DNA of 64,000 nucleotides from Sarcocystis neurona (lineage: Eukaryota; Apicomplexa; Conoidasida; Eucoccidiorida; Sarcocystidae). Position 1 is the stretch's first letter, and each line of letters begins with the position of its first letter. The stretch is taken from positions 2,310,790-2,374,789 of the forward strand of contig KL647300.1 of the NCBI GenBank assembly GCA_000727475.1, read 5' to 3'. The translations under genes and the position numbers were made by a program. This document shows positions 10,701-22,903 of this stretch, one piece after another. Under the pieces are notes generated by a model. The model did no database searches and was not told where the DNA came from. It worked only from the letters and a program-made list of their open reading frames with translations.

Positions 10701-13692
10701 GCGAGAAGGTTGCCCTTGCTTGAGGAAGTTGTAAGACTGTTACTCCGAACGGTGCACGAATGGGGTTGCACATACGCGCAGAAAGGAGGTGAGGAGGAGG
10801 AGGATGAAGAGGAGCGCGAGGAGTAGAAGCATCGGCGCGAACATAGGCACAGACGGCCTTTATGTGCAAGAGACGAAATTCTCCTTCTTGGTTAGTGGGG
10901 AAGGGAAAACTTGTGCAGTGCTGGTGGCACGGGTGACACTTCGCTCGCTGCTGTACTTAAAGGCGAGCGTGCTCCATTGCGACGCTTGCGCGGCGCACCG
11001 TTTTTCCTGGTAAAACGGGTTACTGCGTTATTTCGAGGCAGCGCCGCCGCCCCAGCTCTTCCGAGATATTACTACGCGTGACGTCTTAGTTGCTGCGGGT
11101 GGAGGAAAAACCTTCTCTCGCTGTAACATATGTGTCGAGAGAGAGTGTGTCACACTGCCTGCACTACAACACTGAGACGCGGGACACGCAGAAGGATAGA
11201 GCTCTTGGGTGCAAGCTGGACAGATAGAGTGTCCTCCGGCATGATATCCTGAAAAGCATCCGGTTGGGACCGCTACCGAGAGATGCTTAAGAGGCTTGCT
11301 AGTCTTGCTGCCCTTGCGACGTCCACACACGTGTCTCCCGCTTGCTTTGAGGTGCCTTGTTTCTCTATGTATGTAGAGATGCAGGTACATTCGTACATGC
11401 GTGCACTTGTCTGCAAGTGTGCAAATGTATGCGTATGTGTGTGTGGATACATGTAGGGGATGAAAAAATGTGGGAAGACTCGAGTCTGGTGAAGCGCCGG
11501 CGGAATAGGCAATGTGTAGCAAGTTCCAGACAACACTGGCCATCGGCAGCTGCCATTTACACACCCGTACCCCTACACAGTTATATGTGGTTCCACATGT
11601 ATAGATACGTGTGTCTGTGAATATGAAAAAGCAAGGATTCCGCCTCGGTCTGAGGTTGCCACGTCCAAGTATGCCTGTGACAAAAATTCTGCATCAGGAC
11701 TCACCGTGCCGACGGGCTCCTCGGGGTGCAAGGCAGCTCCTTAAACATCTTCCTGCGCGTCATGCTTCAGTCGCGTTCACGAAGACCTGATGCACAGACA
11801 TTTTATTTGCCACTTTGCGATACAGATTTATATGTATATATACAAAAGTACCATTGCATGTGAACTGTAGGACCACACGCAGACACATGGTCATGTATCA
11901 GTGCGCCGCTGTGTATTTGATGCGTCGAGTATTGCGCTCCTCCTCTGCGTCCCTTCTGCTGGAATCTGTTTCTTTGTTATCAATACTTCGTCCGCCGGAG
12001 AAGCGACAGAGCACCAAGGACGTGTGTGTGTGTGTAGGAACGTAGTGTTGCCTTACTACTTAGGTCTATTTCACAGGGAGTAAAAGGGCGCCGTGGAGGT
12101 TTTTTCGTTTGTAAACACGTCTCCTGCTGTGGGATGTAGAGAGGGAGGAAAACTCTATGTAGAAGTTTATGAAAAAGTGGCGTTCTCCTGGAGACGTTTC
12201 CTGTACAGCAACTTTTGATGGCATAACGTTAGCAGAGATTTTTCTTGTGAGAGTGCGTGTATGCCTTTTTGTGGGCTCCCAGGGAAAAGTAACGACCTGC
12301 GAGTAAATTTGTTTTGGAAGAAGCCTTTTCGTAACCGGTCGGTTCTGCTACCCATCTCTATGTTTCACGCGCAGGCCCGTGCTTGCCGGTGTACGTCTAC
12401 CTACACACGGACGTTCTTCCACGCGGTGCTTTGCCTTGGGAGTGCTTTCTTGCACACGCAGGTCCGGCATACATCTTCACACTGCTGGAGGCCCTCAGCG
12501 ACGCTGGAGTCAAAAAGTAAGGCCGACTACACTGCGCTGTGCATTCAGCAGATCAACACAGGTGCCTCTTCGTGTTCTGTCAGCTTCGATGCGGCTCTAT
12601 TCCAGCCCTGCTCCCACTACGCGTCGTCGCTCTCCTCTTCACTTGTTCTCCTGCGTACGCAAAACCTAACCCGTTCAAGTCGTGTAGGTGATCACCTAGA
12701 GGGGTACCTGTAAACTACGCCTACGAAGGTGGTGAAGGTTGCGGATGGATCGAGCTGAACTGTCTTGACTCTCCAGTGAGTCCCAGTTTTTGTGCGCACT
12801 CTTCGGAAACGCAAAAGACTAGCGTAAATACTTCAATATACATATATATATATATATATATATTCAAAAAGTCGTTTATCTGCATAGGTGTGTATACGCA
12901 TATCGGAGTATACATGGATTTGAATAAAAGTACTTATTTACGTATCAGTCGATACATGCACAGATGTATATGCCCGTAGTAACACTACTTCGTGTGTAAA
13001 ATAGAATTTTGGGAACTTGAGTATGAGCTTGCATATGTAGGCGGGACTTCTGTAGCTCTACGTGTAGAGGTACGCCTGCTCAAGTGTGTCAATATATGCC
13101 TCTATATTTTCGTGCAGAGACTAGCTGTACTCACGGCCAGCTAAATGCTGAGTGACGTGATTATTATTGCACGTTTACCTCATTTATTGCGAACCACTAA
13201 TTCCTCGGAAGGTGTGTAAGAAACCACCGACCGAGGGACCCAGCGTGTAAAAGCATAGACAGAGGTGGGCGGACTGGTCCGTACAGACACATGTGGACGC
13301 GCACACCGGCAATGCGTATGCGTACATGCATGTGGTGGCGCGCGAAATTTATGTGTGCAAGGTATCGTCTACTAGTTTTCCGTTGTACGTGTGCCTCCGT
13401 CTTCTTCGACGGCTGCGTTCCCCTCGTGATGCTGCAGGAATGCCGTCTGTTTGCTGCTCACTTCAGCGGTCTGACACGCAGTCTAGCTGCTCAGCTGGCA
13501 ATTGATATGGTGGAAGGCAGCGCCACACTGGCAAGCCGGAAGGCAGGCTCAGCCACACTGGCTGAACTGAAACAGGAAGTCATTTCTCCGGCTGGGTCTA
13601 CGATCATGGGATTGGCGGCGCTGGAGGAGCACGGCTTCAAAAATGCTAGTAAGAAGCGCTTTTTTACGGCAGCCAGTTCGCCGCAGTGCTGA
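7711..13692 (+). CDS. Pyrroline-5-carboxylate reductase (5' exon missing)
   Basis: This enzyme reduces 1-pyrroline-5-carboxylate to proline with NAD(P)H. Exons read: 7711-7868, 9925-10303, 12462-12516, 13467-13692; all three junctions are GT-AG and keep phase. Exon 1 carries the Rossmann nucleotide-binding loop (FVGAGTMAFALAKGF). Exon 2 gives DVIFLSLG, the VVSLCMGLSLQRIG strand, a divergent LLPN motif and DACAAISSSG, which splices onto GPAYIFTLLEALSDAGV in exon 3, restoring the substrate-binding SGPAY signature. Exon 4 has GLTRSLAAQLAIDMV and LKQEVISPAGSTIMGLAALEEHGF, the conserved C-terminal helices. The first residues before the glycine loop must come from an upstream exon ending in phase 1, which I did not find. 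The end is either the stop at 13690-13692 or a splice at 13648 (A|GTAAGA) to an unseen last exon. Proline synthesis is expected in the cytosol or mitochondrion; no targeting signal is visible. Confidence 0.9.
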
Positions 13693-16600
13693 TTCTGGAA
13701 GATATTAACCAGAACACTTTTCAGGTTAGCCTAGAGTCATGCGGGTGTTACTGACATGAGGAGTGTAAAGGCAAGCGGCTCTCATTTCGGGGAAATACAA
13801 CACATGTAATTGCGCTTTTGTAGACTATCCTTATTCTGACGGTGGAAAAAAGAGGTAAGACGCGCGTTAACCGCTGTTCCGTAAGCAGGCAACGGATGGG
13901 GAAGTTCAGTAATGCGGTAAGAGAATCTTATTTTGAAGTAGGTAATACTCCTGCCCCTAAGGCAGCCGTGGCGTTTAAATTCGCACCCAACGACTTGCCG
14001 AGATGGCCTTCCCTGTACAAGATCACTCCTCTAGCTTGGTGTCAAAGTTTTGAAACGTTTAAAAAGTTGTCGCAGTACACGTGGAAGCATGGTACCAACA
14101 CTCGTTCGCATGGTACGTAAGCCGCACTCACCACTCTCGACGCAGTACCAGCGTGCCAGCTGGAAGCGGGGCAACACGAGCAATAGCGTCACGGACATAG
14201 TTAAAGGGTTGAAATGTATTTCTATGTAAAGAAGAAGCCGCACGGTCAATAGCGACCTTTTCGCAGCCCCGCAGGTGCTCTGCAAGTCTAGCACAGCCGC
14301 TCGCGTAGGGAAAACAGCACACACGGGCGTACTGAATAAATTGCTGTCTGTTCGTCAACGCTATCATCGAGAGAAGGCGAAGACTTACAGCAACAATCAC
14401 TGCATCAGAATGACGGTACGCAGGGTCTCGCGTTGTGCCGGTCCAGATTAGGCCCCTGCGCGGCTACGCAAGAGCGAATTAACTGCTACCCACGAGAACG
14501 TACGGAAACAGGCCTCTGCCCCAGTGAGCACAGGAGACGGAAGATGTGAGCGTTTGTCACTGCTGGGGAAGTGGAGTGCTGGTTTGTTGTGCTGCATGTG
14601 TCTGCACAGCAATGAAAGCGGTGGAAGAAGCTCTCGTGCCTGCAGAGCCAGACGTCAAGTTGCTATGACGTATAGTACTCGTGGACGCTCCTGCGCAGAA
14701 CAGTCTACAGTGCCAATTACTGGGCAAACTCCTCCACCTTACCCCGCGCCTGCCAGAGGAAAGGCGACGTCACTGACACGCTGAAGTATGCTGCACGGGA
14801 AGCGTAGTCACGTGTGCACAAGGGCTGGATTTCGAACACAGAGACCGTAAGGTTTTGCAGAACTCAGTAAAACAAGCACTATGTATTAAGCTTCTGTAAA
14901 CTAAGGCAGCATCGCGCAGCAGAGGTGTGTGTTGAGTCGACGTGGCACAGCACCGACACGCACTAATATGCGGCATTTCGACGTAGGATCAGTGAGCGCA
15001 TGGAGCGAGATGTCGGTAATCAGTTACTTGAGATCGAGAGTCAGCCGCTTGCACTTCAAGGGAGGAGGGTCCACTTTGCCGTTTTTGGCGATTGTTACCA
15101 GGCGACTCCTTAGGGCCGCCGTATCAACAGATTTTGAAAGGAACACCTGTTCGTGACGAGACGGGAGGTGACCTCGAAATTTCAGTTATCATTCCGTGCA
15201 TTTACACCGCAGCAGAGGCGTGATAAGGAATTACGCCGTTGGGTTTGCATGTTACGCTTCGCATACCACTGACGACTGTGACAGTCAAGGGAGGTTTGCG
15301 GTAGTATTTCATGTTTGCGAGGTCGGCCGAAAGTCCACTGCCGGTCGGCTGGATTCGGAGGTTTGCAGTTAAGTGGGGCGCTAAACGTCTTCAAAATAAC
15401 GATGCAACTCTCTTTCTAAAGTGGCATACAGTTCGCGCCTCTGTCCCAGCGTGTACAAGGGGCAGGCGCGTGTGGATCGATGCTGAGAATTGAGTACTTA
15501 TTTCCTTTGTCCACGTAGGAGAAGTTCACGCCTGCCGCAACAATGCAAGTAGGCACACAAAAACAGGCGAAATTCAGCAGCGGTCAGTGGCCCCCTCTTG
15601 ACGACTGGCCATAGACCACCGTTTTGGAACATCCGTGTTTAGTTGCAAGGTCAGGTGACGGTGTTTCGACGAAAAAACAGCAGCGGCGGCAGCAGCGGCG
15701 GCCGCAGAAGCGGTAGCACCTCTCGCTCATGATAGCCCGTGAACGTGCGTCTACTTTCCTAAAGACGCACGGTCCAGACAGAATACCAGCTCGCTGCGAA
15801 ATGTAGTCCCACTCTGAAGTCACAGCACCAGCAAGTCTAGATGCAGACTGTTGAATATATCGCGAGAAGCACGAATTACTGGCACGGGTTATGCAGTATG
15901 GACGCACACACACCTAAAGAGTCACCTTTTTTACATGAGTATAGGCAGAATGCGCACGTGGGAACTACACAGTGAGTGACGAAGCGGTGCCCGAAGGAGA
16001 GGTGATTCCTTCCCCCTTCAAAGCTGCAATGCTGCAGAGGATAGCTCGGTCCGCGCAACAGGCGGAACCGGACAGATAGAACTGCATGGAGAGAAGCGCA
16101 CACATTAGCAGACTCAGGCAGGGTAGCTTTGTGCAGGCATCCGTGCAGCGAGGGTCGACTGCTTCAGTTCACAGCACTGAAGAGAGGTGAGGTACGATTT
16201 TCGTGTTACGTTGAGGCAGACTGTGCGCCGGGTGGAGCAAGCTGCTGCGGGCCTGCTCCATTTTGCGTAGGATTAAAGGGATTCACTGATATCTGGAAAT
16301 GAACCTGCGTATGTGACAAGCTCATGGAGTCAATCACCCATGCTTGAACGGTGGAAACAATATAGGTTTGAAGGCGCGCATATGTGGTTTACCAGTCTTC
16401 TCCACGTTGCAGATAATCTACGTCGTTTCTTGATCACACACCGCACGCCTACCAAACTGTAGAGCAAATACGTATTCTTCGCCGTGTTCTGTGGCTCAAC
16501 CTATTGCGAGCCCAGTGGTGTCGTTACGAAATCTGTCACCATGCGAAGTAATATTGTAAGGGACGATAAAATCTGTTCAAGAATGTTAGTCTTACGTACG

Positions 16601-19562
16601 ATTACGCAGTACAGGCCTGCTGATGGCAGTTTCGGTAGAAATACTGGAAATAAAGGCACCAGCAGTGAGTGACCATCTCACTGTATTCGCTGCAGACAGC
16701 AGTAGCAGGAAGGTGCGGCGTGGAGGGCAGTAGGTGAACATTACGCGTGCTGCGGCTGCTCCATTAGGCAGCGGTTCGCAACCTTCAGCCTCCACAGAAG
16801 GGGGGTTCTTTAAGAAGGTAGCATGTCAGTGGGAGAGGTGGTCGACCGGATGAACACACGAGCAACAAGTGTCAATACGTTCAAGCGTTTACGTATATAC
16901 CCGCATTCAGGTCACCTATGCGCATACGTGTATAGAGTTACTCCTTTCCTACCTTGCCGAGCCTATAGAGGCACTAGGGTTGACGTGACTGTAATCTCAT
17001 TATGAATCGGTTACGCATCATGCATATATGAGTATATAGTATGTATTTATTTATTTACACTCAATCCTTACGTCCCGCCCGTCCCCGTCCATGAATTGTA
17101 GAGGCCTGCGCGCGTTTGTCCGTGTGCACACTGTTGAGCTTAAAAAGGTGTAATGGAGGAGATTGTAGAACTTGGAGAAGTACTGAAATGACTTTTGCTT
17201 CTCTCGTCCCTCGAGAGCCCAGAAAACATGGGGCACGGACAGCAGACTAAAGGCGTCAACATGACGTACACAAGCTGCACATTGATTCGCTGCTGTCAGG
17301 ATCATACCTCGAGTTTTTCCTTTTGATGGGTCAGTCCTAAATTCCTGTTTCTGTCTCAAGTACATTCTCGAAGCCTCTCATGTGCAGCTCACTACCGCAG
17401 AGAGTACGCTTCTTATCACCTGGGCCAGAAGTGCTCTGCATCCACGTTTTTATCGCGTGCTGGGCAGCGACCAAACAGAATATTACGTGTAGAATTCTTC
17501 GTTCATGCCTCTGTAGCGTGCAGCCCATGCACTCCTCATAAGAACTCTTGTCTCTGCTCACAAAGAACCATCCAACGTGTTACCCACTCGTTCCTGGAGG
17601 AGGGTGTCACGGATCACCCTAACGCCTCTGTCGGTGTTTCTGCCCAGTGTGACCGTGTGATAGAGTGCCGTAAGTAGTTGTACAAATGTTATATCAGTAA
17701 TCGGTTTCTAGCACGTACAAAAAAAGTCAATCCGTCAACTTTATTGACTTTAGATGTTCGGCTCCAGCGCAAATCCTGAATGCAGTTGCACCCGAACTTG
17801 CTTGTTGCAGGCCCTTGTATCGGTTAACTACTTCAAAGTCCCTGCGTACCGATGCAGCGCAATTGCCGAACAACGGCGAAATGGTAAACAAATCCACCGG
17901 ACTTGACAACAGCATCCAGTTGCAGGGCGGACACCTGTCAATGGCTTACTCTGTATAAATTGTGCTGCTTCGGTGTTGCTTCGACTGCGTGAACACTTCT
18001 ACCTCTTTGCTGGAAGATTACGTGATCCTGTGGACTTCTTTGTTTTCTGGTGATCTCGCCCACTTTTTGTACACTAGACACTCGTTCCGCTGACTATCGA
18101 CCTCACTTAAACGTATGCAAATAACCTTAACACCATGGTGGTGCTGTCTCTTGAAGTGGAAGACTACCGACCCCTCTTGAAAGGTATGCGTGTAATCTCA
18201 CTACCATTATGGTGCTGTCTGTTTCAAGTGAAAGACTACTGACCTCGCCTTAAAGGTATGCAAATGCTCTTACTACCACTGTGATGCTTTTGGTTCTAAG
18301 TTGCCATCACCATACGCGAGTCTTGAATTTGCTAGGGCGTAATCAACACGTCAAAGCTCCTTAATATGTTTTCTCGTGAATGTGGTTGCTTATTTACGCA
18401 CGTGCGCCCGATTAAGTGCCGTACGGGGTCTCGACGAAGTCCGAGGAATTGTCGAAGAAATTAAGAGAACCGCGTGAGGCCCTCTGGTGAATCCGCACAC
18501 TTCACTCCAGCTGGAAAGTGTAAATAAGTCACGAATGCACATGCGCAACGTTCGGCGCTGCTTTCGTCGCTGTGTTGCATGCGGACGAGATCAACTACGG
18601 AGTGAGTGGTTGAAACAACCAGCTCGCGTGTGTGTCTAGTTATTCATATGCTCTTCAGTTGTTTGCCGCTCTGTCAGCGAGGGGAGAATGTCTCGTCGTC
18701 GTTTCTCTGTATCCACACATGAGTACCTCTGTCCGTAGGGAACGTCTCCTTGACAAGGCCGGCGGCGTGTGCGCACATCCAGCCGCTCTGCATATCCGAC
18801 TGGCTGTTGCCTACCAGCATGTGCGCTGTGTGTGTGTGAACTGGAAATAACAACATCAAGAATTTAGGTGTACGTAACTACTCGACTCTGCATTTTACCG
18901 AATCTGGAGATTATGTTCGCCTCCCGGCTCCGCAGCGGTCAGCGTCCGCAATCAAGTGTCAAGCCAACTCCTCCAATCTGCTCAGGCATGCTGCACAACA
19001 CATATATTCTTTTCCAACGATTTGGTCTCCTTGTTCTCGCACACTGGACGCGGCATATGCTAGAGTGTCCGTTTACTGTCTGAATGGGTTGGTGACCATG
19101 CTTCTGCTCCAAGCAACGGATACAACCTACATTTTCTCGTGGGATTTTCTTCTCCTTTGCCCTACCTCTGTAGAATGCTGTTATATTGTTGTCGTCCTCT
19201 TCATGGCCGTTGTAGCGTATGTGCGTGTGTGTGTATGTCGAGCACCTCATACCTGTAAGCAACCGCTTCTGTACATTATCATCCTCACGTATCGGAACAC
19301 ACTTTTGTTTACGGCCAAATTCTCATCTCGCCTGCAGGCACCGCCTCTTCTGCTTGAACAGAAGGGAGAGCTGTGAAGGTGCTGCGGCACAGTACCGCGT
19401 TCCCACCACACGGCCAGGGAGTGCCACTCTCGAAGCCACAGCACCTTCTCTTCAGGAAGCAAGAACAAGAAAAAAGGTGGAATCTTGGGCAGGCGCTCAA
19501 GCGGGTAATCCATTTCACGATGTCCACGCGTCCACGCACGTCTTATCTACGCGGAAGGATGG
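13693..19562. other. No recognised gene
   Basis: ORFs are under 135 codons on both strands and none carries a motif I recognise. A three-unit minisatellite sits at 18.1 kb. The region may contain a last exon of the reductase and 5' exons or the promoter of the synthetase gene to the right. One frame starting at 19098 has a signal-anchor-like hydrophobic stretch but no clear splice partner. Confidence 0.4.
18092..18300. repeat. Three-copy imperfect tandem repeat, about 70 bp
   Basis: Units start at 18092, 18162 and 18234, each opening GACTA..GACC and containing a GTATGC core followed by ACCAT..TGGTGCTG or a degenerate form. Divergence between units is roughly one base in five, so the array is old. 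Confidence 0.75.
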
Positions 19563-22442
19563 ATGTGTAATGCCAGCATACGTAGGCAGTTGCAGGACAG
19601 ACCAGGAGTGATCCCATGCGGGCCCAAGGATCCTCCCTCTGCTATGATAGGGATGAGACGCAGTTCGCGTTGCCGGCGCCTCTCTCTTCGAAACTTCAAT
19701 ATCGACAAACCAGAAATACCCTTTTGCACCTGTGCCCCGCGGTCTTCTCTTGTTTCCACCGTCTCTTCATCCGTTTTATTTTGTTGGATCTGTTGCCTTT
19801 CCTGTCTCTTGCCTTTTTTCGTGTCGTGCTCCACCCCGTCTGCTGCCCTCTGCCCAGCGAGTGCCTGCTCCGCAAGCAGCGCCGCTGTCGCGTTCAGCAG
19901 CACCAGCAGAAGCGGGAACAGCAGCAGCCGAGACAGAGGCAGCAGCAGCAGGGACAGACACACCGGCAGCAGCAGATACTCGAACATCCACAGGACCAGA
20001 AGTACCAGAATCACAAGTAGGAGATGCTGCCGGGGCCGCAGGTTTCTTCTTGCGAGCAGCGTTGAAAGCAGCAGTGTCGAAGGCACCAGCACCCGTACGC
20101 GCTCTAGAACTACCAGCAGTTCTCTTGTGGGCCGCGCCTCCAAGTCGTCCACAGGTTGCGGGAGCGCCCAGAGCAGCAGTATTAGCGACTGTCAAATCCT
20201 TCTTGTCCCTGCGCTCTCTCCATCAACTGCGGTTTCAATAGCACCAGGTAAATCTCGCGTAGTCCCCCCGCGTCATGAATGCAGCACTCGACGGCGTTGC
20301 TGCTGGGCCACGACCACCAGCAGCAACGTGGCTGCTTCTTCTTTTTCTTCTTGGACTCCAGCACGGCGCTGCACTGCTCGGACGTCTGCTCCTCAGGCCG
20401 GTCGTCTTGGCTGTGAAGAAGCGCTGAATCTCCTCGACCCGAGTCTTCTCTCTTGCTGTTTCTCGCTGTCACAGCAGCAGCGGAGCACGTTCGCAGAAGA
20501 TACCGGGAGCACGTCTACGTCTTTCCCCTGTTCAGGTCCCGCGGCTGTAATTTCAGGAGCTGCGAACCCGTGCCCGCGGACGTCTTTCCTCCTAGGAGTG
20601 CCGCTGCTTCTGCGAAGTAGCAACAGAAATCGTCCCTGGAGCAGCAGCAACAGCAGCGGAGGTGAAGGCAATTGCAGCAGCAGGCACTCCTCGCGCTGCT
20701 GCTACTGCGCCGCTTCTGCCTTGTTGTCTGGCCCGCTGCCGAGCCACGCCTGGGCGAAAACTTGGCACCGAAAAAAGCAGCAGCAGGTCACCGTCACTGC
20801 GACAGAGGCGCCACCAAGCCACCAACGTGCCTTCCCCGTTGCAGCGAGCGCGGGGTCCGATGCTGCTTCCTTTCGACGGAAAAGACAAGCGTGTTCCTTG
20901 TCTCTCGACGGCGTCGTCTGCAAAGCCGACGAAGAACCGCCGCTCCCGCTGTGCTGCTGTTGCTGTTCGACGCCCAGCACCTGCGCCTCCTTTCTGTCTT
21001 CCTCTCGCGAGCGCAGCAACAACATGCGTCGCGAGTTTTATCCTTGTCCCTGCTCTTCCCGCCCCTGCAGCAGCAGCAAGTCTTCATTGTCTGCCACCGG
21101 CTGTCTCACCGGGTCAGCAGCTACTCCTCAGCGCGCTGCAGGAGCGGTTTTTCGCTCTGCTGTTGCTGTTGCGTTTGCTTCTTCTGTGCTGCCGTGGGCT
21201 TTTGGAAGTCGCAGCGCTCGTGCGTGTCTCAGGATATCAGAAGTCCGGATGGCTAGAGTGTCTTCATCGCCCTCAACACCCGCGTCCCATTCCCCTCGGG
21301 TTTCGTCTGTGTTCCCCCTCCCATTTGCTGTTGCTGTCGTGGCCGCTGCAGGAGCCCCGGTGCCTCCTCCTTCGTCAACCGAAGAGGGTAACGCAGCCCT
21401 GCGACCGACTTCTGCGGCGGCCGACGCGATAAGACGCGCAGTCGCATGCAAGCTTGTAGCCGCGGGGGACGCAGTGTCTGACGATAGACGGGACATTCCG
21501 GCAACCCCTACAGAGGCCACGGCAGCAGCAGAAGCGGTTCAGGCCACCGTCGCAACAGCGGCAAATGCTTCTCGGACAGGTGGAGTTCCGCCGGTACCAC
21601 CAAGACGCGGCTCAGCCATCGCAGAAGACGGGAGAGCTGCAGCGGCGGCACACGCTGCCGAAGCGGCAGTTGGTGCTTCTTCCGTAGACGTTTCAGCGGC
21701 CGTAGCCGCAAGGACTCTGACCGCAACAGCAGAAACAAGAGCCGCTTCAGCGGCTGTTGGCGCATTCGGACGAGCAGGGGGAGGACTAGAAGCCGAGCGC
21801 GACGGTGACGCTTCAACAGGAAAAAACGTGGTACAAGAGCGTTCTTGTCCAGTAGCATACGAAGCTGCTTCTGTAGCAGACGAGCCACAAACAAGAGCAG
21901 CAGCAGCAGCAGATGCAACCGCAGCAGCAGCTGGTCGAGCAGCTCTGACGGAAACAGAGAACCGCGACGCGGGGGGAATACCGGGAGACTTTCGTCTCTG
22001 GAAAGAGGAGACGGGAGACACCCCCCCCGCGGTTACGTGGACAGAGGGCAGCAGTATGGCTGCGACAGCAGGAGCCCGAGGAAGCGGCTTCAGCACACAC
22101 GTGCAGGAAGAGCGCGGGCAAATAGTCTCACTGCAGGAGAGAAGACAGAACAAGCAGCAGCAGCAGGAGCAGCAGCAGAGGCAGAAACAGCCGCCGCAGA
22201 ACGGGCGAGCGACGCAGCAGCCTACGGGGCCAACGCGACAGCAAATGCCAGCGTGTGAATGTGATGGAAAAGAGCAACACCACCCGGAGAGGGAGCGCGT
22301 TGACGAGATGGAGGGGGAGGAGGAGGACTGGGGGCAGCAGCTCATAGAGCAGACCCACGAGGCTGAAGCAGAGCACCAAACAACGCGACAGCAGCTACGT
22401 AGTGGGGAAGCTGGGGGGGCGGCGAAGCCAGCAAACCTGGAG
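19563..22442 (+). other. 960-codon low-complexity ORF in frame with the SerRS N-terminus
   Basis: The plus frame opening at 19563 runs without a stop straight into the recognised start of the seryl-tRNA synthetase arm near 22443. It is Ser/Arg/Cys-rich for the first 500 residues, then Ala/Thr/Glu-rich, then Gln-rich, mirroring GCA/CAG repeats read in different registers. No domain is visible. It may encode a very long N-terminal extension of the synthetase, a separate protein, or merely be an open repeat region: the minus strand is also open for 343 codons here (21539-22570). It does not begin with a signal peptide, so if it belongs to an organelle-targeted protein another 5' exon would be needed. 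Confidence 0.45.
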
Positions 22443-22871
22443 ATGATGAACCTGAAGCACCTAATAGAAAAGAAAGAAGAAGTGCTGGAGGTCCTCCGGC
22501 GCCGTCGAGAAGCGCCTGAAGTGGTGCACGCGGCTTGCAAGCTTATCGGTAAGCTTCGAGAGAGAGGCACTGCACAGAAACTACCGACGCTTCAGCTGCA
22601 CGCAGGGGATAGGCAAGACCGTGGTCCGTGGTACGTACGCCGCGCAGAGGGAGGAGCAGCGGGACCCTCGGAGCGCAAGGCAGCAGTCGCCGTCCTCCAC
22701 TAGCTCGCCATTTTGGCCTGCCGGCGTTGCTGCTGTATCTCTTTCTCTGTCCGTCTATATCCACACGTGCGTATATATATCTCGACCTACGTCTGCGCCT
22801 ATATATGTGTGTATCGCCAAGCACGTCTCCACATGTATTTACCTATGTAGAAATACTACGTATACATATAT

Positions 22872-22903
<32 letters not shown>

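Noticed and set aside
21539..22570. 343-codon minus-strand ORF
   Set aside because: It is Ser/Ala/Cys low complexity opposite the plus frame that ends in recognisable SerRS sequence, so it is a repeat-driven shadow.
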